The notes below the pieces were generated by a model. That model was not told where the DNA came from. It saw nothing but the letters and a program-made list of their open reading frames with translations, and did not search any database. 64,000 bases of DNA, taken from contig NZ_CP116338.1 in assembly GCF_028198145.1 (NCBI RefSeq), positions 2,604,001-2,668,000 on the forward strand, in the 5' to 3' direction. Of the stretch, positions 34,350 to 42,963 are shown piece by piece. The DNA comes from Microbacterium sp. nov. GSS16. Its GTDB lineage: Bacteria > Actinomycetota > Actinomycetes > Actinomycetales > Microbacteriaceae. Position 1 is the stretch's first letter. Each line of letters starts with the position of its first letter. The position numbers and the translations under genes were made by a program.

Positions 34350-35299
34350 TCCGCTACGCGCTCACACGGGGAGCCCTGCTGGTCGCAGGGCTCCTCGTGT
34401 CGAGCGCGATCATCTTCCTGACGCTGCGGGTGTTCCCCGGGGACGTCGCGCAGCTCATCGCCGGCACTCAGGCCGACCCGCAGACGGTCGCGGCGCTGCG
34501 CGAATCGCTGGGCCTGAACAAGCCGCTGCTCGCGCAGTACACCGACTGGATCGGCGGCATCCTGCGCGGCGATCTGGGCACCTCCCAGCTCAGCGGCGCC
34601 TCGGTGGGCTCCGAGCTGGTCGAGAAGTCGCGAGTCACGGTTCCCCTCGGGCTGATGGCGCTCGTCATCGCCCTGCTCATCGCGGTGCCGTTCGGGGTGG
34701 CATCCGCCCTGCTGCGCGGCCGCGCCGGTGGCACCGCCCTGAGCCTCGGCGCACAGGCCCTGGCCGCGGTCCCCGTGATCTGGGCCGGGATGATGCTGGT
34801 CGTCGTCTTCGCCCACTGGCTGGGCTGGCTGCCGGCGCAGGGCTTCCCCCGCGCGGGGTGGACCACTCCTGCCAAGGCGCTCGAGTCGCTGCTGCTTCCC
34901 GCGCTGACCATCGGCATCGTCGAGGGCGCCATGCTGATGCGCTTCGTCCGCAGCGCCACGCTGCAGGCCGCCGGCCAGGACTTCGTGCGCACCGCGGCCG
35001 CGAAGGGCCTCACACGGCGCCAGGCGCTCATTCGTCACGGCATCCCTGCCGTGGGGCTCTCGATCGTCACGGTGCTCGGCGTGCAGGTCGCCGGCATCGT
35101 GGTGGGCTCGGTCGTCATCGAGCAGCTGTTCACCCTTCCCGGCATCGGGCGGATGCTGGTCGCCGACGTCGGCACGCGCGATCTGATCAAGGTGCAGAGC
35201 GAGCTTCTCGTGCTCACCGGATTCGTGCTGATCATCGGCTTCATCGTCGACCTCGTGCACCACGCCGTCGACCCCAGGCAGAGAGCGGAGGAGAGCTGA
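34346..35299 (+). CDS. ABC transporter permease, DppB type
   Basis: 317 residues with six helices. N-terminal family pattern (RGALLVAGLLVSSAIIFLTLRVFPGD, SLGLNKPLLAQYTDWI), EAA loop DFVRTAAAKGLTRRQALIRHGIP. GTG at 34346 overlaps the binding-protein stop; its own TGA shares one base with the next ATG. Confidence 0.94.
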   Translation: MIRYALTRGALLVAGLLVSSAIIFLTLRVFPGDVAQLIAGTQADPQTVAALRESLGLNKPLLAQYTDWIGGILRGDLGTSQLSGASVGSELVEKSRVTVPLGLMALVIALLIAVPFGVASALLRGRAGGTALSLGAQALAAVPVIWAGMMLVVVFAHWLGWLPAQGFPRAGWTTPAKALESLLLPALTIGIVEGAMLMRFVRSATLQAAGQDFVRTAAAKGLTRRQALIRHGIPAVGLSIVTVLGVQVAGIVVGSVVIEQLFTLPGIGRMLVADVGTRDLIKVQSELLVLTGFVLIIGFIVDLVHHAVDPRQRAEES

Positions 35300-36165
35300 T
35301 GCCCCGCTGGCTGCGCACGCTGCTGTCATCGTGGACGGGCCGGTTCGCCGCGCTCGTCGTGGTCGTGATCGCGCTGACCGCCCTCGTGTCCGTGTTCTGG
35401 ACCCCGTTCGATCCGATGCTCTCCGACGTGCGCGGGCGCTGGGCGGCGCCAGGCTGGCCGCATCTGCTCGGCACCGACGGCACCGGACGCGACATCCTCA
35501 GCCTGATCATGGCCGGTGCCCGCACCACGGCCTTCGTCGCCGTCGGGGCGGGCATCGTGGCGACGCTCGTCGGCGTCTCTCTGGCCGCCCTCGGCGCCTT
35601 GACCGCGAGATGGGTGCGCGAGAGCGTCGCCGTGCTGGTCGACATCCTCATCGCGTTCCCCGTGCTGATGATCGCCATGATGATCTCCGCCGTCTGGGGC
35701 GGATCGCTGTGGGTCGTCGTCTTCGCCGTGGGCATCGGCTTCGGGGTGAGCATCGCCCGGGTCACGCGCCCCGAGCTGCGCCGTGTGCAGCAGAGCGACT
35801 TCGTGCTGGCGGGACGGGCATCCGGGCTCACCGCCGGCCAGAACCTCGCGCGCCATCTGCTGCCGAACATCGCCCCGGTGTTCATCGTGCAGCTGTCGTG
35901 GTCTATGGCCGTCGCGGTGCTCGCCGAGGCCGGGCTCTCGTACCTCGGCTTCGGCGCATCGCTCACCGAGGCGTCGTGGGGCACGCTGCTGGCCGATCTG
36001 CAGCGCTACATCGGCGTGCATCCGCTCACCGTCGTCTGGCCGGGCATCGCCATTACGCTCACCGTGCTCGGGCTCAACCTGCTCGGCGACGCGCTGCGCG
36101 AGGCCACCGACCCCACGCTGTCGCGCCGCTCCGCGCAGGTGCACGTCCCGGAGGTGGTCGCATGA
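35299..36165 (+). CDS. ABC transporter permease, DppC type
   Basis: 288 residues. Contains the DppC-type segment HLLGTDGTGRDILSLIMAGARTT, EAA-like loop DFVLAGRASGLTAGQNLARHLLPN and the terminal GDALREATDPTL. Forms the channel with the DppB-type subunit. Starts in the TGATG junction at 35297-35301 and ends in a 4-nt overlap with the first ATPase. Confidence 0.94.
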   Translation: MPRWLRTLLSSWTGRFAALVVVVIALTALVSVFWTPFDPMLSDVRGRWAAPGWPHLLGTDGTGRDILSLIMAGARTTAFVAVGAGIVATLVGVSLAALGALTARWVRESVAVLVDILIAFPVLMIAMMISAVWGGSLWVVVFAVGIGFGVSIARVTRPELRRVQQSDFVLAGRASGLTAGQNLARHLLPNIAPVFIVQLSWSMAVAVLAEAGLSYLGFGASLTEASWGTLLADLQRYIGVHPLTVVWPGIAITLTVLGLNLLGDALREATDPTLSRRSAQVHVPEVVA

Positions 36166-36965
36166 CCCTCGAGGTCGAATCGCTGATCGTCGAGATCGAC
36201 GGCGCACGCGTGGTCGACGGCGTGACGTTCACGGTGCAGGACGGTCAGCGAGTGGGCCTGATCGGCGAATCCGGATCCGGCAAGTCGATGACCGCGCTGG
36301 CGATCCTCGGGCTGCTGCCCGAGGGGGCAGAGGTCGGCGGCAGCATCCGCTGGGACGGCACCGAACTGGTCGGCATGCCAGACCGCGACCTCGCCCGCCT
36401 GCGCGGCGATCAGATCGGCATGGTCTTCCAGGAGCCGCGCACCGCCCTCAATCCCATCCGCACCGTGGGCAGGCAGATCGCCGAATCCGTCCGCATCCAC
36501 GAGCGGATCGGCAGGCGCGAGGCGCGCGAGCGCGCCATCGTCGAGGCGGCCCGCGTGCAGCTGCCCGATCCGGCATCCGTCGTCGACCGGTACCCGCACC
36601 AGCTGTCCGGCGGTCAGCGCCAGCGCGTCGCCATCGCGATGGCGCTCGCGTGCCGGCCGCGGCTGCTCATCGCCGACGAGCCCACCACCGCTCTGGACGT
36701 GACCATCCAGGCGGAGGTGCTCAAGCTGCTGCTCGGACTCGTGACCGACGAGGGGATGTCGCTGGTGTTCATCACGCACGATCTCGCCGTGCTCTCCCAG
36801 GTCGCGACCCATGCGGTCGTCCTCGAGCACGGCCGGGTCGTCGAGCAGGCGCCCATCTCGACGCTGCTCGGCTCGCCGGCTTCACCGGTGACGCGCGCGC
36901 TGCTGCGCGACGCGACGGCGACGCTGTGGCGGGCGGATGCCCGCAGCGAGGAGACGGGATCATGA
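36162..36965 (+). CDS. ABC transporter ATP-binding protein, DppD type
   Basis: 267 residues. Walker A GESGSGKS, Q-loop VFQEPRTALNP, signature LSGGQRQR, Walker B LLIADEPTTALD, H-loop FITHDL. It lacks most of the C-terminal oligopeptide-family extension with cysteines. Starts with ATG overlapping the DppC stop and ends overlapping the second ATPase start. Confidence 0.94.
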   Translation: MTLEVESLIVEIDGARVVDGVTFTVQDGQRVGLIGESGSGKSMTALAILGLLPEGAEVGGSIRWDGTELVGMPDRDLARLRGDQIGMVFQEPRTALNPIRTVGRQIAESVRIHERIGRREARERAIVEAARVQLPDPASVVDRYPHQLSGGQRQRVAIAMALACRPRLLIADEPTTALDVTIQAEVLKLLLGLVTDEGMSLVFITHDLAVLSQVATHAVVLEHGRVVEQAPISTLLGSPASPVTRALLRDATATLWRADARSEETGS

Positions 36966-37777
36966 GCGCGCCCGCCGGGCCCGCCGAGCGCGGACTCATC
37001 GTCGCCGAGGCCCTGAGCCGCAGCTTCGCCGTGAGACGTCGCACGATGTTCGACCGACCGCGCACGAGCGTCGCGCTGCACCCGACCGACCTCGAGGTCG
37101 CCGAAGGCGAGTCGCTCGGTCTGATCGGCGAATCCGGATCGGGCAAGTCGACGCTGGTGCGGCTGCTGCTCGGACTCGACCGGCCCACCGGCGGCCGGGT
37201 GCGCGTCGCCGGCCGCGAGGTGGACGCCTCGGCGAGCGCCAGGTCGCTGCACTGGCTGCGCCGGGAGACCGGGCTGGTCTTCCAGGATCCGTACGCATCG
37301 CTCGACCCGCGCATGAGCGTCGGCCGGATCGTCGCCGAGCCGCTGTGGGCCCTCGACGTTCCCGGTGACCATCGTGCACGGGTGCGGGAGGTGCTCGCGC
37401 AGGTGGGTCTCGACGCCGAGATGGCCGACCGGCATCCGCACGAATTCTCGGGTGGACAGCGGCAGCGCATCGCGCTGGCTCGCGCGATCGTGCACCGCCC
37501 GCGCATCCTCGTCGGCGACGAGCCGATGTCGGCGCTCGACGTCACGGTGCGCGCGCAGATCCTCGCCCTGCTGGCCCGGCTGCGCGATGAGGAGGGGCTG
37601 ACGATGATCACCGTGTCGCACGACATCGGCCTCGTGCAGCACCTCAGCGACACCGTCGCGGTGATGAAGGACGGCCGCATCGTGGAACGCGGGACCGTGG
37701 CGACGGTGCTGCAGCATCCCGCCGAGGAGTACACGAAGCGCCTGCTCGCCGCGGTGCCGGTCATCCCCTCGCCCTGA
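36962..37777 (+). CDS. ABC transporter ATP-binding protein, DppF type
   Basis: 271 residues. Walker A GESGSGKS, VFQDPYASLDPRMSV, signature FSGGQRQR, Walker B ILVGDEPMSALD (G in place of the usual A), H-loop VSHDI. Last gene of the fully overlapping five-gene importer; the importer thus has both ATPases, unlike the sugar importer at 18-21 kb. Confidence 0.94.
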   Translation: MSAPAGPAERGLIVAEALSRSFAVRRRTMFDRPRTSVALHPTDLEVAEGESLGLIGESGSGKSTLVRLLLGLDRPTGGRVRVAGREVDASASARSLHWLRRETGLVFQDPYASLDPRMSVGRIVAEPLWALDVPGDHRARVREVLAQVGLDAEMADRHPHEFSGGQRQRIALARAIVHRPRILVGDEPMSALDVTVRAQILALLARLRDEEGLTMITVSHDIGLVQHLSDTVAVMKDGRIVERGTVATVLQHPAEEYTKRLLAAVPVIPSP

Positions 37778-37805
37778 CGGACGGCGATGCGGGCGGTGGC
37801 GAGAG

Positions 37806-38309
37806 CTACAGCGCCTTCTGCAGGAAGTGCACGCCCAGGATGCGGCCGAACTTCTCCCCCACCTCGGTGAGCCGGCCGGCGTCGACGAAGCCCGCCTTGC
37901 GGTGCAGCGCGATCGATGCGTCGGCGCCGTGATCGGCGATCACGGCGATGACCTGGCGAAGACCGGCATCCCGGCATCGGTCGACGAAGACGGCCAGCAG
38001 CGCCCAGCCCACGCCCCGGCCGGCCGCCGAGGGGGCGAGGTAGATCGAGTTCTCGATCGTGAACCGGTACGCCGACTTCGCCGACCAGGGCACGCCGAGC
38101 GCATACCCCAGCAGCTCGCCGGACTGCGTCTCGGCGACCAGGAACGGGATGCCCGCCTCGGCGATCCGAGTCACCTTGCCCGCCCAGTCGTCGAGAGTCG
38201 ATTCGACCTCGTCGAAGGTCACGGTCGAGGTTCGCACATAGTGGTTGTAGATGTCGCGGATCGCCGGCAGATCGGCATCCGTCACCGGACGCACCCGCAG
38301 CTCGCTCAC
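37806..38309 (-). CDS. GNAT acetyltransferase, phosphinothricin/methionine-sulfoximine type
   Basis: 167 residues. [32 protein letters not shown] is typical of the Pat/YncA (MddA) group that acetylates phosphinothricin, methionine sulfone or similar amino acids; the acetyl-CoA loop is [17 protein letters not shown] at 38309 overlaps the TGA of ung by 4 nt, so it is the last gene of SDR-ung-GNAT. Confidence 0.85.
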   Translation of the reverse strand: MSELRVRPVTDADLPAIRDIYNHYVRTSTVTFDEVESTLDDWAGKVTRIAEAGIPFLVAETQSGELLGYALGVPWSAKSAYRFTIENSIYLAPSAAGRGVGWALLAVFVDRCRDAGLRQVIAVIADHGADASIALHRKAGFVDAGRLTEVGEKFGRILGVHFLQKAL

Positions 38310-39004
38310 GCCTCCCCCGCCACGCGCCAGTCGACCGGATCGGCGCCCATCGATTCGAGCAGGGCGTTCGCGCGCGAGAACGGCCGGGAGCCGAAGAAGC
38401 CGCGGCTCGCCGAGAGCGGCGAGGGATGCGCGGACTCGATCGTGGGGGTATGCCCGAGCAGGGGCTTCAGCGCTGCGGCGTCCTTCCCCCACAGCACCGC
38501 GACCAGCGGCAGCTCACGCGCGACGAGCGTGCTGATCGCCAGCTCGGTCACCTTCTCCCATCCCCACCCGCGGTGCGATGCCGGGGCGCCGGGGCGAACC
38601 GTGAGCACCCGATTCAGCAGCAGCACTCCCTGCTCGCTCCACGCGGTCAGGTCGCCGTGCGGCGCCGGAGCGATGCCCAGATCGCTGTGGCGCTCCCGGT
38701 AGATGTTCCCGAGACTGCGCGGCAGCGGGCGAACGTCACGATCGACGGCGAAAGACAGACCGATCGGGTGACCCGGCGTGGGATACGGGTCCTGCCCGGT
38801 GATCAGAACCCGAACATCGGCCAGCGGACGCTGGAAGGCCCGCAGCACGTTCGCACCCGCAGGAAGATAGCCGTGACCGGCGGCCTGCTCGGCTCGCAGC
38901 CGGTCGCCCAGCTCGGTGATCAGCGGCTGCACGGGCGCGAGCGCCTGCGCCCAGCCTGGGTCGATCTCGCCGTCCTCGGCGAGATCGACGAGCGTGCGTC
39001 GCAT
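38306..39004 (-). CDS. ung: uracil-DNA glycosylase, family 1
   Basis: 232 residues. Removes uracil from DNA. The water-activating loop [16 protein letters not shown] and the HPSPLS DNA-intercalation loop are intact, as is [20 protein letters not shown] at 39004 shares one base with the TGA of the upstream SDR gene (TGATG). Longer upstream frames are antisense. Confidence 0.96.
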   Translation of the reverse strand: MRRTLVDLAEDGEIDPGWAQALAPVQPLITELGDRLRAEQAAGHGYLPAGANVLRAFQRPLADVRVLITGQDPYPTPGHPIGLSFAVDRDVRPLPRSLGNIYRERHSDLGIAPAPHGDLTAWSEQGVLLLNRVLTVRPGAPASHRGWGWEKVTELAISTLVARELPLVAVLWGKDAAALKPLLGHTPTIESAHPSPLSASRGFFGSRPFSRANALLESMGADPVDWRVAGEA

Positions 39005-39786
39005 CAGTCGTCCGTGCGCACGTGCAGCGCGCCGCGTGCCAGCAGGTGCTGTGCGGCCTGGGCCAGCGGGCGCATGGTGACCAGATCGAGGTTCACGCGA
39101 CGAGGTGCGTTCAGCGCATAGGCGATGAGCTCTGCCACATCGTCCGCGAGCAGCGGCTCGGCGACGCCGTCGTACACCGACTCGGCTGCGACCGCATCGC
39201 CGCCGAGACGGTTGAGCGCGAACTCCTCGGTGTGCACCATGCCCGGCGCCACCTCGACGACACGGATCGGCTCGCCGTGCAGCTCCTGGCGAAGCACCTT
39301 CACGAGCATCGCCTCGGCGGCCTTGGCTGCGTTGTATCCGCCGCCACCCGGGTACCCGGCCTGCGCCGCGGTCGAGGTGACGAACACCGTGTCCGCATGG
39401 CCGTCCGCGGCAGCGGCGCGGCGCAGCAGCGGGAGCAGGCCCGCGACGAGCCGCTGCGTGGCGAGGACGTTCGCGTCGTACATCCACTGCCAGTCGTCGA
39501 TCGACCCCTGCTCGATGCTGTCGGTGCCGCGCGCGCCGCCGGCCACCTGCACCAGCGCGTGCACGGGCCCGGTGCGCTCGAGCTCGGCGACGAGCGCGGC
39601 GACGGCGTCCGAGTCGGTGAGATCGCATGCGACGGTCGACGCCCCGGTCTCGGATGTCAGCTGCGCGAGCCTGTTCTGCCGCCGCGCGACGCCCACCACC
39701 TCCCAGCCCTGAGCGCGCAGCACGCGCACGGTCGCCTCTCCGATACCCGAGCTCGCTCCGGTCACCACGGCACGTCTGATCACCAT
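39004..39786 (-). CDS. short-chain dehydrogenase/reductase
   Basis: 260 residues, classical SDR: cofactor loop [17 protein letters not shown] (NNAG position), catalytic Ser/Tyr/Lys in [23 protein letters not shown]. The region after the catalytic site resembles the YdfG-like serine/3-hydroxy acid dehydrogenases. ATG at 39786 lies 7 nt after TACGGT (39794-39799), with GGAG in the gap; a GTG 9 nt further upstream is less likely. Confidence 0.88.
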   Translation of the reverse strand: MVIRRAVVTGASSGIGEATVRVLRAQGWEVVGVARRQNRLAQLTSETGASTVACDLTDSDAVAALVAELERTGPVHALVQVAGGARGTDSIEQGSIDDWQWMYDANVLATQRLVAGLLPLLRRAAAADGHADTVFVTSTAAQAGYPGGGGYNAAKAAEAMLVKVLRQELHGEPIRVVEVAPGMVHTEEFALNRLGGDAVAAESVYDGVAEPLLADDVAELIAYALNAPRRVNLDLVTMRPLAQAAQHLLARGALHVRTDD

Positions 39787-39793
39787 GGTCTCC

Positions 39794-39799
39794 ACCGTA
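39794..39799 (-). promoter_or_regulatory. -10 box (TACGGT) of SDR-ung-GNAT
   Basis: Minus-strand TACGGT, 7 nt before the SDR ATG. Confidence 0.4.
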
Positions 39800-39833
39800 T
39801 GCGGAACTCGGCCCTTATCCGATCATCGCGCTG

Positions 39834-39845
39834 TGTTACGTAACA
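39834..39845. promoter_or_regulatory. perfect 12-bp palindrome TGTTACGTAACA upstream of metY
   Basis: Exact inverted repeat in the gap between divergent SDR and metY, about 95 nt before the metY start and 35 nt upstream of a TAGTGT -10-like box (39881-39886). It is AT-rich compared with surroundings and could be an operator for a sulfur-amino-acid regulator; it does not match the corynebacterial McbR site I know. Confidence 0.4.
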
Positions 39846-39938
39846 TTTCCCGGCGGTTGTCGCCCGCCGCGCGGGTTCGTAGTGTCGCTTGCAGGCATCC
39901 AGCCGACCGACCCCACGACCCGAACCTGGGAGCACGTC

Positions 39939-41261
39939 ATGACCGCAGCCGAGAACTGGCGCTTCGAGACCAAGCAGATCCACTCGGGCGCCGCGCCCGA
40001 CCCGGTCACCAAGGCCCGCGCCACGCCGATCTACCAGACCACCTCGTACGTGTTCGACAACGCCGACCATGCCGCGAACCTGTTCGCGCTGGCCGAGTTC
40101 GGCAACATCTACACCCGCATCCAGAACCCCACGCAGGACGTGCTCGAACAGCGCCTCGCCGCTCTCGAGGGCGGCACCGGAGCCCTCGTGCTTTCCAGCG
40201 GCCAGGCGGCCTCCACCTTCGCGATCCTGAACATCGCCCAGGCGGGCGACCACTTCGTGGCATCCAGCGCGATCTACGGCGGCACCTACAACCTCTTCAA
40301 GTACACCCTCGCCAAGCTCGGCGTCGAGGTGACCTTCGTCGAGAATCAGGACGACCTCGACGAGTGGCGCGCAGCCGTGCGCCCGAACACGAAGCTGTTC
40401 TTCGCCGAGACGATCGGCAACCCGAAGATCAACGTGCTCGACATTCGGGGCGTCGTCGACGTGGCCCACGAGAACGACGTGCCGCTGATCGTCGACAACA
40501 CCATCGCGACGCCGTACCTCATCCGCCCCTTCGAGCACGGCGCCGACATCGTCACGCACTCGGTCACGAAATTCCTCGGCGGTCACGGCACCACCATCGG
40601 CGGCGCGATCATCGACGGCGGCACTTTCGCGTGGTCGCAGCACGTCGACAAGTTCCCCGGACTCACCGAGCCCGACCCCTCGTACCACGGCGCGTCGTAC
40701 ACGACCGCAGTCGGCGACGGACTCGCGTACATCATCAAGGCCCGCGTGCAGCTGCTGCGCGACCTCGGCTCTGCCATCTCGCCGCAGAGCGCGTGGAACC
40801 TCATCCAGGGCATCGAGACGCTGTCGCTGCGCATCGAGCGCCACGTGCAGAACGCGCAGGAGATCGCCGAGTGGCTCGAGAACCACGACGACGTCGCTTC
40901 GGTGAACTACTCGGGTCTGCCGTCGTCGCCCTGGTACGCCAAGGCCAACGAGTACGCCCCGAAGGGCGTCGGCGCGGTGCTGTCGTTCGAGCTGAAGGGC
41001 GGCGTGGAAGCCGGCCGTGAGTTCGTGAACAGCCTGAGCCTGTTCAGCCACCTCGCCAACATCGGCGACGTGCGCTCGCTCGTCATCCACCCCGCGTCGA
41101 CCACGCACTCACAGCTCTCGCCCGAGCAGCAGCTCTCGGCGGGCGTCACGCCCGGCCTCGTGCGCCTCTCGGTCGGCATCGAGAACATCGACGACCTCAA
41201 GGCCGACCTCGACAGCGCGCTGGCTGCCGCCCGCCGCGTCGCCGAGGCCGCCCGCGCCTGA
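39939..41261 (+). CDS. metY: O-acetylhomoserine sulfhydrylase / aminocarboxypropyltransferase
   Basis: 440 residues, PLP enzyme of the Cys/Met metabolism family. Converts O-acetylhomoserine plus sulfide to homocysteine. Start [34 protein letters not shown]-lysine region [20 protein letters not shown], and [18 protein letters not shown]. The ATG at 39939 with GGGAG 7 nt upstream matches the conserved N-terminus; an upstream GTG at 39882 is rejected. Ends in a strong hairpin; the partner metX lies 1.7 kb downstream. Confidence 0.96.
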   Translation: MTAAENWRFETKQIHSGAAPDPVTKARATPIYQTTSYVFDNADHAANLFALAEFGNIYTRIQNPTQDVLEQRLAALEGGTGALVLSSGQAASTFAILNIAQAGDHFVASSAIYGGTYNLFKYTLAKLGVEVTFVENQDDLDEWRAAVRPNTKLFFAETIGNPKINVLDIRGVVDVAHENDVPLIVDNTIATPYLIRPFEHGADIVTHSVTKFLGGHGTTIGGAIIDGGTFAWSQHVDKFPGLTEPDPSYHGASYTTAVGDGLAYIIKARVQLLRDLGSAISPQSAWNLIQGIETLSLRIERHVQNAQEIAEWLENHDDVASVNYSGLPSSPWYAKANEYAPKGVGAVLSFELKGGVEAGREFVNSLSLFSHLANIGDVRSLVIHPASTTHSQLSPEQQLSAGVTPGLVRLSVGIENIDDLKADLDSALAAARRVAEAARA

Positions 41262-41276
41262 CCTCCTCCACTCCCG

Positions 41277-41310
41277 CGGATGCCCCGGACCGGACGGTCC
41301 GGGGCATCCG
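41277..41310 (+). terminator. hairpin terminator after metY
   Basis: Perfect 15-bp stem with a 4-nt loop (arms 41277-41291 and 41296-41310), 16 nt after the metY stop, no T-run. It would separate metY from the nuclease gene and metX. Confidence 0.8.
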
Positions 41311-41365
41311 TGCGTTCCAGGCCGGCGGCCCTCCGTCGGCGCCCCGCCCCGCGGGAGAGCTGCGC

Positions 41366-41414
41366 GGGAGCCACATGCCTGTTCCCGCGGCCCCACAACC
41401 GACATCCGGCTCCC
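41366..41414. repeat. 49-bp palindromic repeat, copy B
   Basis: GGGAGCC...GGCTCCC, 49 nt, 18-nt imperfect arms around a 13-nt centre. Identical to copy C; the two are separated by a 45-nt spacer and look like a direct duplication of about 94 bp. Confidence 0.88.
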
Positions 41415-41459
41415 CCACACGCCCGGCGGCAGCCATCCGCCGAGCCGCCGATCCTGCGC

Positions 41460-41508
41460 GGGAGCCACATGCCTGTTCCCGCGGCCCCACAACCGACATC
41501 CGGCTCCC
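41460..41508. repeat. 49-bp palindromic repeat, copy C
   Basis: Same sequence as copy B. It ends 55 nt before the stop of the DUF559-type gene, on that gene's 3' side. Confidence 0.88.
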
Positions 41509-41563
41509 CCACACACACCCGACGGCAGCACCGGCCAACTGCCGGTCGGGGCCACTTGCCCCG

Positions 41564-42499
41564 TCAGGCCGTGGCGATCTCCAGTCGCGCCGCTCGGGCA
41601 CGCGTCAACCGCCCGAGGAACGCGGATGGGTCGGTCAGATCGGACTCGGTCAGCCGGATCACGATCCACCCGAGATCCTCGAGCCGACGTTGGCGACGGA
41701 TATCGGCACGCCATTGCTCTTTCTCCGTGCGGTGCCCGTCGCCCTCGTACTCGATCGCGATCTTGAGCTCGGGGTAGGCCAGGTCGACGCGCGCGACGAA
41801 ATCACCGCCGTCGCGCACGATCCACTGCATCACCGGCTCCGGCAGCCCGTGATCCATGATCAGCACGCGCGTCTCGGACTCCTTCGGAGACTCGGCGCCC
41901 TCACGCGCCATGTCCAGCGCACGACGCGCCCTGACACACCCGGAGAATCTCCCCCACTCCTCCAGCCGGCACCGGATCTCCTCACGGGTCGCCAAGGGTC
42001 TCGGTGCCTTGATCCCGGGGTAGTTCGCGGCGGTGGTGAGGAGCGCGTCGAAGGCCGCCACCAGCTGAGCGAAACCGAGGGCGGACCGCGTAGTGAGCAC
42101 TGCCGCGACCGGGTCGACCACTGCCGCCCCCGTGAAGATCATCTGCCGGGCACGGTGCGGCACCAGCCGACGTCCCTTCACTCCCGCACCGCGGGGCGGC
42201 GCCGCGTCCGGCCCGACGCACACATGCAGCGGCTCTGCAGCGCTCCAGGCATCCGGAAGCGGCAGTCCCCACAGACGCATCGCGGTGGGACCGACGAACA
42301 CCTGTCCGGGCAGCATGATGGCGCGATAGCAGTCGACCAGATCGCGAAAGCTCCCCGGGGCGCTTCTCGCACGAGCACCGTGGAACGGACGAGCGAGATC
42401 AACGGCGTCTCTTCGTGATCGCCCCACTCCGGCAGCGGCAGCAGCACGGGTTGTGAATCGGTCACCGAGGCGACTGGGCAGGGGCTTCGGTCGGCGCAT
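41564..42499 (-). CDS. DUF559-type (VSR-like) endonuclease-domain protein
   Basis: 311 residues. C-terminal part is a PD-(D/E)xK-like, VSR-related domain: VARVDLAYPELKIAIEYEGDGHRTEKEQWRADIRRQRRLEDLGWIVIRL, with the Asp, Glu and hydrophobic core expected of a nuclease fold. The N-terminal half (ARPFHGARARS..., FVGPTAMRLWGLPLP, LHVCVG) resembles the AbiEi-like segment found with DUF559 in many actinobacterial proteins. Function unproven; DNA repair or toxin/defence roles are guesses. ATG at 42499; an upstream 38-codon extension is doubtful. It lies alone between metY and metX, flanked by palindromic repeats. Confidence 0.78.
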   Translation of the reverse strand: MRRPKPLPSRLGDRFTTRAAAAAGVGRSRRDAVDLARPFHGARARSAPGSFRDLVDCYRAIMLPGQVFVGPTAMRLWGLPLPDAWSAAEPLHVCVGPDAAPPRGAGVKGRRLVPHRARQMIFTGAAVVDPVAAVLTTRSALGFAQLVAAFDALLTTAANYPGIKAPRPLATREEIRCRLEEWGRFSGCVRARRALDMAREGAESPKESETRVLIMDHGLPEPVMQWIVRDGGDFVARVDLAYPELKIAIEYEGDGHRTEKEQWRADIRRQRRLEDLGWIVIRLTESDLTDPSAFLGRLTRARAARLEIATA

Positions 42500-42642
42500 C
42501 CCGACATCGTCGCCGCATCGCGACAGGTGCGGATGCCCAGATCCCGGCATCCGTGCACAACTTCCCGGATGCGGCAGGCTGTGGACGAATCCTCCGCGAG
42601 CCGTCCAGTGCACCGTGGTCCGGCGCTACCGATCCCGCGTCC

Positions 42643-42691
42643 GGGAGCCAGACGCCGGTTACAGACCGCCGAGAACCCGCATTCGGCTCCC
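42643..42691. repeat. 49-bp palindromic repeat, copy D
   Basis: GGGAGCC...GGCTCCC, 49 nt; arms of 18 nt, centre of 13 nt. Nearly identical to copy E (one base differs in the centre) and bounded on both sides by extra shared bases. The stretch 42500-42963 holds no gene that I can support, only copies D-F and the metX promoter. Confidence 0.88.
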
Positions 42692-42741
42692 GCCCACCAC
42701 GCAAGCGGCTGACAGCCGACGGACCTTGCGGATCCGCGTCC

Positions 42742-42790
42742 GGGAGCCAGACGCCGGTTACAGACGGCCGAGAACCCGCATTCGGCTCCC
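42742..42790. repeat. 49-bp palindromic repeat, copy E
   Basis: Begins 99 nt after copy D begins and shares with it about 10 bases of left flank (GATC-C/CGCGTCC), which suggests local duplication of a unit longer than the palindrome. Confidence 0.88.
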
Positions 42791-42825
42791 GCCCATGACG
42801 CGGGCGCAGTCACGCCGAGTCCACC

Positions 42826-42874
42826 GGGAGCTAGACGTCGGTTGCAGACGCCCGAGAACCGACATCCGGCTCCC
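42826..42874. repeat. 49-bp palindromic repeat, copy F
   Basis: GGGAGCT...GGCTCCC, 49 nt, same arm and centre lengths. Its right arm (AACCGACATCCGGCTCCC) equals that of copies B and C while its centre resembles D and E, linking the two sub-types. It ends 89 nt before metX. Confidence 0.88.
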
Positions 42875-42951
42875 GCCCAGCACATCCGCAGCAACCGGGC
42901 CGACGTGGCACGTCAACCCGTAACCTGCGGCGGGCTCAGTCACCCACAGGC

Positions 42952-42957
42952 GAGAAT
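42952..42957 (+). promoter_or_regulatory. -10-like box (GAGAAT) of leaderless metX
   Basis: GAGAAT ends 6 nt before the metX ATG. It departs from TANNNT at the first base but has the same spacing as the other leaderless starts. Confidence 0.4.
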
Positions 42958-42963
42958 GGACGC

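Noticed and set aside
41564..42499. Complete toxin-antitoxin pair
   Set aside because: Although the N-terminal half resembles AbiEi-like segments, no partner toxin gene lies beside it; it stands alone.
41366..42874. CRISPR array
   Set aside because: The repeats are spaced irregularly (45, about 1134, 50 and 35 nt), are strongly palindromic and diverged, and no cas genes are present.
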